Shown in pieces: positions 20,786-31,902 of a stretch of DNA of 64,000 nucleotides. Under the pieces are notes generated by a model. The model had not been told where the DNA came from. It did not search any database and worked only from the letters and a program-made list of their open reading frames with translations. Position 1 is the stretch's first letter. Every line of letters begins with the position of its first letter. Location: contig NC_035792.1 in the NCBI RefSeq assembly GCF_001653235.2, positions 682,001 through 746,000 of the forward strand, in the 5' to 3' direction. The stretch is from Pochonia chlamydosporia 170. Taxonomy: Eukaryota > Ascomycota > Sordariomycetes > Hypocreales > Clavicipitaceae. A program made the translations under genes and the position numbers.

Positions 20786-21952
20786 ATTCGCGACCCTTAA
20801 AACTATCGTCGGCGCAGTAGTACAGCACTCAATATCCGGAAACGTTCAGTCGCTTAGTGAAACTAAATCTCAATTATTGGATTTTTTTTTTTCGTTCGGT
20901 TTCTCATGTAAATCTTGCGGTGTTGTTTAACAGTGTCCACCATTTTAAATACTTCAAGTCAAAACAGTTCTCGTTGCCTGCTAGGCAACATTTTGAAGCA
21001 TTTGTGGAGTCAGTCTTCCCCCTTCCCATCTCACTTACGTATCACCAAACTAACTCGATGTTACAGACAGGCATCTACGGTTTAGGAGCAGTCGAATCTT
21101 GCACTAACCAAGTGTTCGTCCAACCCTGCCAGGAGGAGCTCGTTCAGGCAACAAAGCCAGGTACACATTGCGCGGCAACTGGCTCGTAGTAACGACCAAT
21201 CACATGCAACATGTATCATTGGATTATTTCCGAGGATTCAACATCCTTCTGTTGGCAATTGCTCGTGTGTTGACCTCACTCATCTTCCGGTCCCTTGCTG
21301 ATCAGTCGCAGAGGTTTACTGTGCCTGAGCCACAGAATTCGACTACATCGAGAAACCCGTACCAAGCCATTTTAGCCATTAGCGTGACAATGGGATGTAC
21401 GTTGGGATCCTCACTTGTGAATGCCTTATAGTTCGTATATGCTGCTGAATGAATAATCCACTGAATCTTTGCACACACTGCACCCACGACACCTGTTGTA
21501 GAACTCTATTACACTTGCCGATGTATGCTTCGAATCAGTCTGACACACGCCGTTCCACATACATAAACATATTATTTGACACTTACGTTAAATCTCACTT
21601 GAATCGACCACTACTCGCTGTGTATAATCACCAAGTACCGCCAACTTTGCGATATTCACTCAACCAGACCTCACACTCACCGCAACAGTCCATACCAATA
21701 CCACACCATCCATTCAAACACCCCCAAGCATAGCAAACACATACCTTCCACTAAATCACTAACCCTCACCAGTCTCCTATCATCACCAGAAGCCCAACCC
21801 CAACACTGAACAACCTGTGCAACATACCTATATATTCCACCACCGCCCACCATGGTACGACAACACCACCCCAATACCAATCCCAAGCGCATCAGGCACA
21901 TTCCCACTCAAATCCTCAAACCACAGCCAGAGCCACGTCTCACGCATCCACG
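20786..21952. other. Intergenic region
   Basis: No supported gene. The stretch 21600-21950 is C/A-rich pyrimidine-patterned sequence that looks like promoter or leader for the small coiled-coil gene. Confidence 0.5.
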
Positions 21953-22324
21953 ATGGGCGACCTAAGCGGCCTCATCCTCCAAGCGCAAGCACGCATCGCC
22001 GAAACAACCCGCGAAAAAGACGCCATCATGTACAGCATCGGGGAGCTAGACAGAGAAATTGCCGAAACGACGAGATATCTCGCGCAGAAGGAGACTGACC
22101 GGGCGACTGTGCAGTTTGCGAGGCCGAGAAGCGCGGAACTAGACGCCGACCTGGAGAGGTTGAATTACGAGGTTACTATGCTGGTGGATGGTTTGAAGGC
22201 GTTGGAGAGTTCCAAGGCGGCTTGTTTGTCGAAGATGCAGGAGTTGGATTTGAAGTTGGCGGGGGATAGGAGGGTTGTTGAGATTTGTAGTAGGGAGGGT
22301 TCGATGATGGATCTGGGGGAGTGA
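21953..22324 (+). CDS. Small coiled-coil protein
   Basis: Predicted 123-aa intronless protein, almost wholly helical with heptad spacing of Leu/Ile/Met and many charged residues (GLILQAQARIAETTREKDAIM, GELDREIAETTRYLAQKE, SAELDADLERLNYEVTMLVDGLKALE). It has no signal peptide or membrane segment. It might be a structural or scaffold peptide; no family is recognised. It is convergent with the isoleucyl-tRNA synthetase gene, with only 111 bp between the stop codons. Coding status is supported by composition and the clean ATG context (CACGATGGGC). Confidence 0.6.
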   Translation: MGDLSGLILQAQARIAETTREKDAIMYSIGELDREIAETTRYLAQKETDRATVQFARPRSAELDADLERLNYEVTMLVDGLKALESSKAACLSKMQELDLKLAGDRRVVEICSREGSMMDLGE

Positions 22325-22435
22325 TGCGTGTTAATGCGGGGAGATGAGTATGAGCGTGATGATATTGAGATTCAGAATTGGTTCTAATCTACTCTTTGAT
22401 TCTAACGCGGGTATTATGGCCTTGCTAGTCTATCG

Positions 22436-25400
22436 TCAAATCTTGAATAACCCCAGTTTGAGGGTCAACTCCCCAACTGTACTCTCCTCTTCCAAAATCA
22501 CCTCTCTATTGTCAGTTTGGTCTGACATCTTTTCCAACATGCCACGAAGGGCACCCTCGAATAAGTCTCTTCTAGATGAGACTACCGCATCTACATCTAT
22601 GCCTTCGGGGTTGGAAACAACAGCATACCCCATGTGGACATCATCGGTGGGAACCAAGCCTCCCTTCTTTCGAAGTCGCTGAACTCGGTTGATCATCTCT
22701 CTTGCTAAGCCTTCGTCAACTAGTTCTGGGTGCGGTGCAGCGTCAAGCAGCACAATAGCCTCGTCGGCGAATGCTGGCTCCCATTGAGGACCTGATCCGA
22801 CAGCCGTAGCGGATGAGTCTTTGTCCATTATTCGTACAATCGTCAAGTCATTCTCGTCGAGTTCAATATTCTGAATGGTAATCTTCTTCTCACGCTGGTA
22901 CATCCGCAGCTGGTCCTGTGACAATGTTGGCAGCGCCTTTCGAACCGTCTGTACGTCCTTCTTGAGCTTCTTTCCCAGAGTGGGCCAATCTACCCTAGCT
23001 TCAAGCGATATGCCATATTGCTCTTCATCGGTTGTCAAGATCACATCGCGGATATTGAGCTCCTCTTGTACATAGTTCTTCAACGAGTCCACATCAGATA
23101 TGAATTGGCTGTCGGCGATCACCACAAGGCTCAGGAGCGGAGTCTTGAGGGACACATTTCGCCTCTCACGGGCTACGCGGCCCAATTGAATCACCTTTTG
23201 CATGGCTGCCATCTTGCGTTCAATATCTTCGTCAAGAAGCTCCTCTTGAGCAGTGGGGAAAGGTAAGAAGTGCACGCTTCGAGAGTCTTTAAATGACGCC
23301 AGGACTTCTCCCAGGAACGGCTTCAGCAAGCCGTATATGTGTTCAGTGATAAAGGGGGTAAATGGAGCCAATGCTCTAACCAAGGTGAAGAGAACTTGTA
23401 GCAGCGTGTTCAGACCGGCAGTGGTGTCGGCTGTTCCAAGTCCTGCGGCTCCCTTGAGTCGCTTTCGGTTGAATCTAATGTACCAATTCGTCAAGTCGTC
23501 AATAAGTTTTAGTAGTCGAGGCACCACAGTGTACACTCGGTATCCTATTCCATGTTAGAGCCCCATACCTTCGCGGAGAAAACTGTGTACATACCTCGCA
23601 TCTCCTGCTCAATGAATTGGAGGAGACTTTGGCATTCGGCCAGCACCCATCGATCCATGACGTTGTTTAAGCCACCAGCAGAAAACTTGGCGTCCGCAAC
23701 AAAGTCATTGCCAGTAGACTTCTTGTATAGAGCAGCTTGCTCGGAGAAGAAGCGATAACTATTCCACAGAGGAAGTAACACCTTGGAAACAATCTCTTTA
23801 ACGCCTGTCTCTTTGAATCGAAGTGGTTCAGCCCTCACGACTGGGGAGCTGATCATGTACAACCTCAGAGCATCGGAGCCGTACTTTTCGAATATGAGAC
23901 TCGGGTCGGGGAAGTTCTTGAGACTCTTGGACATTTTCTTTCCATCCTCGGCAAGCACCATGCCATTGACAAGTACATTTTTAAAGGGCGACTTGCCAAG
24001 CAGCTTGTTGCCTAGCACCGTCAGAGTATAGAACCAACCTCGAGTTTGGTCCAATCCCTCGGCAATAAAATCGGCGGGGAAGTGTCCCCCGTGAAATTCG
24101 TCCTGGTTTTCGAAGGGATAGTGTATAGACGCGTAAGGCATTGCTCCGGATTCGAGCCTTGGATGGTTAGCATCTCTTGATACTTGGCATGGTCTGTCCC
24201 TCACTTACCAGCAGTCAAAAATTTCTTCAACACGCTTCAAATCTCCTTTCCCTTTCTTTGAGGGGATCGTAATGTGGTCAATCTTATCCCGATGCAAGTC
24301 GTTGATCTCTCCAGTGTAGCCACTCAATCGTTTCAGTTCCTCCACACTTCCGACGCAGACAACCTCTTCGTAGTCGTCGCTGACCCAAAGAGGGATCGGA
24401 GTTCCCCAATATCGGTTGCGCGATACATTCCAATCACGGGCGTTGGCGATCCAATTCGCAAATCGCTTCTCCTTGACAAATGAAGGTGTCCAGCTCGTGC
24501 CCTGTAGGTTTTCCATCATCTGAGGTATAGAGTTCTCGACTTTGATGAACCAGGATGAAACAGCTTTTCTGATGAGCTGTGTATCTGAACGCCAACAGAA
24601 CTTGTCAACGTGCATGATCTGGCTTTCGACCAGGAGGCGCCCGGTAGGTCTCAGGTCCTTCATGATGGCTTTGTCCGCAACTTTTACATGGACACCCGCG
24701 TATTCAGGTATTTCAGCAGTGAAGCATCCTTTCTCATCTACCGGGCATGGTGGCAGTCGACTGGGACCGATGAATCCAGCTGCAACGGCCGCATCATAAT
24801 CTTCCTGACCAAATGCAGGCGCCTGGTGAACCAATCCCGTTCCCTCTCCTGCTTCCACGTAATCGGCTGCTATGACCTGGAAGCAATCGTGAAAAGTCTC
24901 GTTGAAGTATTTGAAGAGCGGTTTATACTTCCAACCCACGAGTTCCCTACCCTTGAGTTTGTTGAGGACCTTGTATTTGGCCTTTTTGAGATCTTTGTAG
25001 AGCATGCTGAGACCACTCTCCATCGTTATGTATTGGTTCCCGCTTTGTTCGTCGAGAATCTCGAGGTACTCGAAATCGGGATGCACTGCGATGAGCAGAT
25101 TTGACGGCAGAGTCCACGGGGTAGTTGTGTATACCACGAGAGACGTGTTCTCCTTTCCCTTCACACCAACTACCGGAAACGAAACCAATATAGCGGGATC
25201 TTGTGTCATTTTCTCGTTGTCCTTGGACTCCATCAGACTGAGGGGTGTGCACAGGGCGGTGGAATACGGCATGATGCGATATGCTCTGTATACTTGGTCC
25301 TTGTCAAACAACTGCTTAAACACCCACCAAACTGACTCCATAAAGGACGGATCCATGGCCTTTAGGAAGGTTAGTACACTGAAACTGTTTCTTGACAAGC

Positions 25401-25983
25401 CCTACGCACCTTGTAATCGTTCTCCATGTCAACCCATCGACCGAGTCGTTCCATGATCTTCTTCCAGTCCTCGGCGTATGTCATGACGATGGCCTTGCAC
25501 TCGGCATTGTACTTTTCGATTCCCATCTGTCGAACGGCATCAGGGCCGGAGATGCCAAACTTTTTGTCAATCTGATACTCGATGGGAACACCGTGCGTGT
25601 CCCAGCCAAATCTTCGCACGACATGGTATCCCTTCATGGACCAGTATCTGGGAATAATGTCTTTCAATGTACCAGTCAAGAAATGACCGTAGTGAGGGAG
25701 GCCTGTAGTTCAGTTAGAGGGCTGGTTTTGGACCAGAAAGCTCGAGATCGAAGTCTCGGAAAACTCGGCGAGCACAAACCGGTGGCTGCCATTTCTCACA
25801 GTCAGCAATTGTGTTTCATCGGTTGCGAAAAGAAAGACAAAATCGGTACATACCAAAAGGAGGACCATCGTAAAAGGAGAATCTCGGCCCTCCCTCCGTC
25901 AATCGAAGCTGGGTCTTGAAGGCGTCGACTTCTCGCCAAAAGCGAAGTGTCTGCTCCTCGAATTTTGGAAAATTGGCAGTCAT
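22436..25983 (-). CDS. ILS1: Cytosolic isoleucyl-tRNA synthetase
   Basis: complement(join(22436..23544,23595..24157,24209..25359,25410..25702,25854..25983)); 1081 aa, close to the yeast enzyme length. It charges tRNA-Ile in the cytosol. The class I HIGH signature appears as HYGH (residues 47-50, straddling intron 1) and KMSKS is intact at 599-603. The CP1 editing domain contains TTPWTLPSNLLIAV and the stretch around YVEAGEGTGLVHQAPAFGQEDY. WRSDTQLIRKAVSSWFIKVE and NWIANARDWNVSRNRYWGTPIP follow, then the anticodon-binding helical domain and a C-terminal extension. All four introns (151, 50, 51 and 50 nt) have clean donors and, mostly, CTAAC-type branch points. The start at 25983 (MTANFPKFEEQTLRFW) matches the conserved N-terminus. 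Lack of a transit peptide argues for the cytosolic form. Confidence 0.97.
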
Positions 25984-27218
25984 GGTGACAGGTGCAATGA
26001 ACCAGTTACGAAAGTATGCATGCAAAGACGGCGATTGTAGGCGTCTAAAGCCTCAAAATACGTGTTGTTGTTTGAATCACAATTTTGTGTTGCAGTCGTT
26101 GCCGTTTTCTTTTTTCTTGTATGATTTTGTGTTGTGTTGACATTGGGGTAGGTGAGTCAGACCAGAGGCGATTTCGCAGCATCGCCGACTCGAGAGTCAA
26201 GAAAGACTCCAGTCAGTGCTCAACATTACTCCGACATGGAGTCAGCGACAAGTCCCCCCAGACTAGGCCGCAACAAGCTTGGTATTGTGTCTCGAGATCT
26301 GGAGTCGTCCAGGGCACCCAATAGGAGATGCTTTCAAGGTGCCAGAACAGATTCCATGTCCTTCTTGGCTTCTGTTTTTAATCGGTTTGTGGGTCAAACC
26401 GACTGAGGCATAACGGAGCCGCAATCGGTGGAGGCGCGTGGCTGTTGTCAGTTGTAATGATCTGTGAATGTGCATGTGGCTTGTCAAAACAATCCAAGTT
26501 TGAGAGGTTGGACAAACAGCTGTCAAACTTGAGGCTCAGTCAGTGTTGGCCGTATATCTGCTTTCACAGCAACATGGTTGAAATTTGATGACTACCACAG
26601 GTCGCCCACTATGAACTGGTGTCTACATTGTTTCACACCAGCAGTCTGTGCAACCTCCAAAATGCCAAACTTCGCACCTGCAATTGCATGCTCAAAAGCG
26701 GCATTCGCAAATCAGGGGAACATGCGTCTGTAGAGATACCAATTGACGATCTTGAGATGTAGGATTCAAACGCACTCCGTAGAGACATGGCAATTGCCAG
26801 TCTCGAGTGCTGTTTCCATACAGTAACTTCCTGTGTTGACTCACCTACCCTGGGTTACATTATGTAGGGAAGGTGAATTGGTCATCTTGCACTTGCCATA
26901 TCATCAACTTCTTCAGCGGATGGGCAAGAGCGAGGCCATCCCGTCAAACCAAAAACATGCAGCATGATCGAGCATCATTGCCGTTTGTCCCTTGCAACCA
27001 TTTGCATCCTTCACGCAGGTTACATCCTGGAATCAACAACTCCAAACATTGCATAAATATTGTTCGCCAAGACCATTATCTTTACTTCACATCAAATACT
27101 TATAATAACTTTGGCAAGATCGGTGCCTGGTCCATACTCTTTGCCATCGTCGACTTCTCAACTCTCATCCCTCCAGTCCGAATCTCGTCTCCAGACTCAC
27201 TCGGGCAACTCGGTCCTG
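25984..27218. other. Intergenic region with long inverted-repeat ends
   Basis: Divergent promoter region between ILS1 (-) and the small basic protein gene (+). It contains a 14-bp perfect inverted repeat about 700 bp apart, listed separately. No other gene was recognised. Confidence 0.5.
26146..26850. repeat. 705-bp segment bounded by a 14-bp perfect inverted repeat
   Basis: GGGTAGGTGAGTCA at 26146-26159 is repeated as its exact reverse complement at 26837-26850. The interior has no coding frame. It may be a decayed DNA transposon or MITE, but no convincing target-site duplication is visible, and chance or shared regulatory sites remain possible. TGAGTCA is also an AP-1/Gcn4-type half of the repeat. 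Confidence 0.4.
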
Positions 27219-27758
27219 ATGTCGTACCTTTGTACTACCCTTCCAGCCATCGAGTCTAACAAACGTCGCGGCTGGAACAGAGGCGTAGTTCTCGATGAAA
27301 GGAGAGCGCTAGCAGAAGAGAAGAGGCGAAAGTCGATGCGCAATCAAGCCCTCTCAACAATCTATTCTCCGCCGGCAAGAAATGTAGATCAAGCAAGTCC
27401 ACCGACTACATACGCCTCTCTGCCGTCAGGTCTCACAATCCCAAAATACATTGCACCAAAAGGCTATTTGAAGACTGACCCGTTGTCGGTGAAACCAGAC
27501 AACACGGTCGGTCCCTCTCGAGCGGGCAAATTCAAGCCCGTGACAGTCATCGAGGATACTCCGTGTCAACAAAAGTCGGACTGCAAGAAGAAGCATGGAA
27601 AGGACGCACAATGCAAGAAGTGTGACCAGCAACAGGGCACAAGCGGCTCGGAATCGAAATCAACACCAAAACGAGCTCGAAGCTGGTTTTTTTGGTGGAG
27701 GAAGTCACCACCTACGGAGAATACAGAGGAACCCAAGGAGGGATGGAGATGCTTTTGA
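27219..27758 (+). CDS. Small basic protein of unknown function
   Basis: 179 aa from the ATG at 27219 (232 aa from the in-frame ATG at 27060, whose extra part looks like leader sequence). It is rich in Lys/Arg/Ser/Pro: RRALAEEKRRKSMRNQ, a proline-containing middle (ARNVDQASPPTTYASLPSGLTIPKY), a small Cys/Lys cluster (CQQKSDCKKKHGKDAQCKKC) and an aromatic end (RARSWFFWWRKSP). The CxxxxxCx(8)CxxC-like spacing might bind zinc, which is speculation. No family is recognised and the protein is probably disordered. The upstream 27120-27215 segment is pyrimidine-rich, as in fungal 5' leaders. Confidence 0.55.
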   Translation: MSYLCTTLPAIESNKRRGWNRGVVLDERRALAEEKRRKSMRNQALSTIYSPPARNVDQASPPTTYASLPSGLTIPKYIAPKGYLKTDPLSVKPDNTVGPSRAGKFKPVTVIEDTPCQQKSDCKKKHGKDAQCKKCDQQQGTSGSESKSTPKRARSWFFWWRKSPPTENTEEPKEGWRCF

Positions 27759-29400
27759 AGTTAATCCCATGTTGAGGGCATTCGTTACACGTCGACTACT
27801 TGACTTGAAGATGGGACATTACGGATCCGATGGGCGCCTACATTTGATCATGAGTTATTGAATCCTACTTGTCAGCATCCTTTTTAGTATAATATACTCT
27901 ACTCCTTCGCTTTCTTACATTGGTGCAAAGTATGTGACTGGCGATGGAGTCTTTCAAATGAACAACTACGTAAGTAATCGCAGCTGAGCTTGAGTCTCTG
28001 CTGCCAAGATACCCAATGCAATGGCATGGCGCACCACTGGGACATGACGGAATGGCATGGGATAATATCACCGAGAGCCACGGAGATCCTTATTCCACCT
28101 TCCATCACCAGTCACGTCACACCAACTCCCACTTGCAACTTCACCCCCAGCTTCCTCATCGTCATTCACGCCAAAATACTTCCCCGCATTCTGGTGCAAC
28201 ATCCCATCAAGCAAGTTTCCATCTCCAGCATTCACAGCAACACCGATACGAAGTTTACGAGCCGTTGATGCCCTCACTACGCCGTCAGTTTGACAATACA
28301 CTCAGTATCTTTACACTCAGAATCCAAAAACCGTCACGTCTACTCATCCACTTCACCTGCCCAGATCCGACCTCATACCAAAATCTTCAGCATTTATCCG
28401 ATCCGACCCGAATAAATAACCTCAGTCATCTTTGAAAACGCCATCCAGACTCAAATACCCGAAACCGCCACCAATATCCCCCCGACGTCGATAGTACATG
28501 TGCGACATCACATGCCTCACCTGTCCAGCCTATGATGTGTCCTGCGCGGCCACCCTGGGCCAAGTAGCCGTGTATGGTATGAAAGGTGCTTGGGCTGCGA
28601 GTGTCACGGAGCTTTTTGAGCTTGGGCTGCGACCGTGACGCTCATTGACCGGGGCATGCGGGAGCTAAGGCGGGGAGGCGTGGCGGGCGGAGGTATGGAC
28701 GCCATCGATGGAGTTGGGTAGATGTGCTTGGGGGCTGACTAGACGGGAGATATTACATTCGGAAAAGCGGAAGAGATTTAGAGAGAACAAAAAAAGTAAT
28801 TGGATCTATAGATTTGTAGCCATTAAACACCGGTGTCAATCTATCGTGTCTGCCATTGTGGATGGCTGACACTGAAGGGTACCCTGAGAAACGAAGCCAG
28901 AAATTTTTGTGTCGTGAAAAAGAAAAGAAAATACAGGCATGCACACTACAGGTACAATGTATCCCAAAATTGTGAAAGATGCGAAAAAAAGAAAGAAAAA
29001 AAAGGGAAAATGAGAAAACACAAAACAACCCATGATTCCAGCTCCAACCAGCCGTACTGTTAAATAACATTGGGTATCAAATTTTGGAGCGTGTCGCAGA
29101 CTCCTTCCTCTCCAGCTCGCCAACTCGTGTTCTGTTGATTCCAGGTTTGGGGCTGTGCAGTTTTGGGTATTCTGAACATCTTAAATGAAAATTCGTCGTA
29201 GGTTTCGTCGTACGGGCCGCGTCGCCAACCATCGTCGTGGCAATGAGAGAAATGTGGAAGTGAGAACTTCCACTGCAAGCATCATCCCAAGACGCCAGTT
29301 TCAAAATTACTCAAGTAATTTGAAGCTGGGATCGGCTGAGCAGCTGAGGAAACCTTGAACATTGTGTGACAACCACTTGGTGCGTACTCCGTACTTTCCA
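27759..29400. other. Intergenic region between convergent genes
   Basis: About 1.6 kb. The part 28900-29060 is A-rich, with AAGAAAGAAAAAAAAGG-like runs. No gene was recognised. A GTACTCCGTAC motif lies at 29384-29394. Confidence 0.5.
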
Positions 29401-31902
29401 TCAAATGAATCGCAGCATCTCGCTGCTCTTGAAGTGCCGCGGTGATTTGGTTTTGGGCTTCCAATGGAGCTCACCGTCAGACGCAGCTCTTGACTGTTGA
29501 GGGGTTCCTTGTCTTGCAGAGTACTCTGACATCTCGCTGACGTATTTCCCTTGGACGCCTTCCTTCTCAGCTGTGGTGTCATCCCTCCACCAGTAATACA
29601 AGACGTCGCATTGCCAGCGCCACAGATCACGGATCTTAAGCCCGCATTCTGACCCAAATACAGTCTGCAAAAGCAACACGTTCAAAGGTGACTGCCTGAG
29701 CTGCTGAAGTATCCAGCGGTTGACCAGGTCTGCCTTGTTGTCGGAGTCATAGCTTTGAACGAGAGTCTCGATTGCATATTCTTTAGCGGCAATACGTTGC
29801 TTCACTGCCTTGTTGGGGAAATCGTTTGGCAGCCTAGCTGCCGCCAGTTGGGCTTGTTTCGCTGTGAGGGGTTCTGAGCCCTCTAGCAGATGACTCTGTT
29901 GGGCGAGCAACTCGGAGTAACGAGGATGCGCCATAATTTTCTGCTTGGCTAGAATGTCGTGAGTGTCGCCCAGGGCCATGTCTTCGTGCGTCTTGTCAGG
30001 GTCCAGTATATAGGACATATGAATAGATAGAAACTTCTTCATGACACCCTTTTCGTCGCAAAGTCGTCTCAGTCGCGCAACTTCGTCTTCAAGCTTGCCA
30101 ATGATGTCTTGCATCCGAGATTTCTCGCCGGGCAACTCGGTGAAGAACTCTTCGGCTTCAGGATTTATTCCGCGTCCCGTGCCCTCTCTGAGTTCTCGGT
30201 CCTCTTCATACTGAGAATTTACAAACATCAGATCATCGTACTCCTCTTTTGCATTCTCCAGCTCGCCCACAGCAGTCGCAAAGTCCTGGTAGAGCGGGTG
30301 GACATCTTCTAAAGGCTTGTCCGCAGAAATGCCTAAAAGATAATAGGGAGTCTCGGTATCAACGCTAGAGGTTGTCTCGGTGGTGTTCTTGCGGATCGGT
30401 ACTGACAGTTCGGCATCACGATCGTGTCCCGCAGCCAAAAGACTGAAGAACTTAGTCTCCAAGCCACTAAGCTCCCTCTCTTCCTCATCCAGGGCAAGCT
30501 CTAGAGTTTCATAGCTTGCTTCTCGATAATGATATTCTTCCCTGAGCTTCAGCATCGCGTCCATTCGACTGTCGAGAAGCTTAAGCGATGATGAGAATGT
30601 GTCGCTTCGTTGGCTCACCAACAACGGACGAATAACCTTCATGAATGCATTATCAGAGTCATCCTTTCGAGAACGCAGATCCCGTAGATCTTGTCGAGTT
30701 TGTGCCATATGCTCCCTTATGTCATGTAGTTTGGCCCTCTTTTGCTTCAGCTGTTGCCATAGTTGCTCTACCTCGGCATGGGATGACACTCCTGATAGCT
30801 GCGATGCTGTTGCCTCGGACTCGGAATGGTCTGATACTTCAGGAGTAACCGTGTCTTGGGTCCGAAATCTAGCGGGACTATGCGACTTTTCATACTCGGA
30901 TACCCAGTTCGTAATTCGATTTGTGGCGGACGACCGGCCTCGCCTTGTTGACAAATGGGTGCCGTGTTGAGCTGGAAGCTGAGGAGGGAACTGCCTTGCA
31001 TTCCGATATGCAAAGGTATCCTCCTCGGAGCTATATCCAGAGCTCCACGACCGGTCGCTCTGGTTTTCAGATGATGGCACAAATGTGAGGGACTTTGTCA
31101 AATCTTGGTCCCAGAATCTTGGGGCCCGTGGTTGCACGCTGCTTCCGTTGGATGTGCCAATGCTTGGAAGGGCATCGCTCTGCAGCAATCTATCTGCATC
31201 GCAATCAGATTCTGTTTGTGCGCTTCTGTGCATTACCGGTAACGAAGTTGTGCGATGAGTCGACGTCAATGGCTCTGCGGGCGGCAATAGGCGCAATGGG
31301 AAGGCATGCGGGGAGGGTGCCGGTGGCCTTGAGTCGAGACGAAAGCCATCTGCAGAATGAAAAGACTGTGGTAGAACAGGTGTGTGGTCTATAAAATTGT
31401 CAGTTTGACGTTGAGAAATACATACAGGAGGCTGGGATCTTTGCGAACCATTGCTGTTGTGTATTGGGCCAGGAATGAGGTGGCTAGGAAACTCGGGAAT
31501 CTTGCGAGGCTGATGGATATGTTGGAGGTACCGAGGGTATGGATGACGCGGTGGAAGAGGCGGTGGTGGCACGGCTCCAGGAATGGGTATTGCAGGCGTT
31601 CTGCTGACATGAGGAGTTTGAGTTTCCGTTGTGCTCGAAGAAAGAGGTGGTCGCGATCTCGGGGGTTGTGGATCTGGGGTAGTTACTCTGCTCGACATGG
31701 TTGACGCGTCGCTATGCAGCCTCCAACTATCACTCCCTTTCATATCATCATCATCACGCGACGATGCGGTGGTTGCCAGCTTCTCCATAAGTCGATCTGA
31801 GTTGACAGACATGTCAGGCTGGACGTCGTGATTCGAGGTAGTTATATCTACATGGTGAGGTGCCTTCGAGGCGGCGATGCCTCGAAGGGTGGCGGATTCC
31901 AT
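29401..31902 (-). CDS. Large coiled-coil/disordered protein of unknown function
   Basis: Predicted 833-aa single-exon protein. The first about 330 residues are Ser/Pro/Thr-rich and probably disordered (PIPGAVPPPPLPPRHPYP and others). From about residue 370 follow long helices with coiled-coil character: HAEVEQLWQQLKQKRAKLHDIREHMAQTRQDLRDLRSRKDD and ASYETLELALDEEERELSGLETKFF, then a second set around the ELENAKEEYDDL and MQDIIGKLEDEVARLRRLCDEKG stretches. The C-terminal part has a compact conserved-looking helical domain (LVNRWILQQLRQSPLNVLLLQTVF, LRDLWRWQCDVLYYWW). No named domain is recognised; a scaffold role at cytoskeleton or septum is only inference. A 37-nt stretch at about 31391-31427 looks like an intron but would break the frame (see findings). 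The start is the first ATG. Confidence 0.75.
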   Translation of the reverse strand: MESATLRGIAASKAPHHVDITTSNHDVQPDMSVNSDRLMEKLATTASSRDDDDMKGSDSWRLHSDASTMSSRVTTPDPQPPRSRPPLSSSTTETQTPHVSRTPAIPIPGAVPPPPLPPRHPYPRYLQHIHQPRKIPEFPSHLIPGPIHNSNGSQRSQPPVCISQRQTDNFIDHTPVLPQSFHSADGFRLDSRPPAPSPHAFPLRLLPPAEPLTSTHRTTSLPVMHRSAQTESDCDADRLLQSDALPSIGTSNGSSVQPRAPRFWDQDLTKSLTFVPSSENQSDRSWSSGYSSEEDTFAYRNARQFPPQLPAQHGTHLSTRRGRSSATNRITNWVSEYEKSHSPARFRTQDTVTPEVSDHSESEATASQLSGVSSHAEVEQLWQQLKQKRAKLHDIREHMAQTRQDLRDLRSRKDDSDNAFMKVIRPLLVSQRSDTFSSSLKLLDSRMDAMLKLREEYHYREASYETLELALDEEERELSGLETKFFSLLAAGHDRDAELSVPIRKNTTETTSSVDTETPYYLLGISADKPLEDVHPLYQDFATAVGELENAKEEYDDLMFVNSQYEEDRELREGTGRGINPEAEEFFTELPGEKSRMQDIIGKLEDEVARLRRLCDEKGVMKKFLSIHMSYILDPDKTHEDMALGDTHDILAKQKIMAHPRYSELLAQQSHLLEGSEPLTAKQAQLAAARLPNDFPNKAVKQRIAAKEYAIETLVQSYDSDNKADLVNRWILQQLRQSPLNVLLLQTVFGSECGLKIRDLWRWQCDVLYYWWRDDTTAEKEGVQGKYVSEMSEYSARQGTPQQSRAASDGELHWKPKTKSPRHFKSSEMLRFI

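Noticed and set aside
28016..28435. 139-codon + strand frame rich in His, Ser and Pro
   Set aside because: Composition follows the C/A-rich DNA; no start context, family motif or splice continuation.
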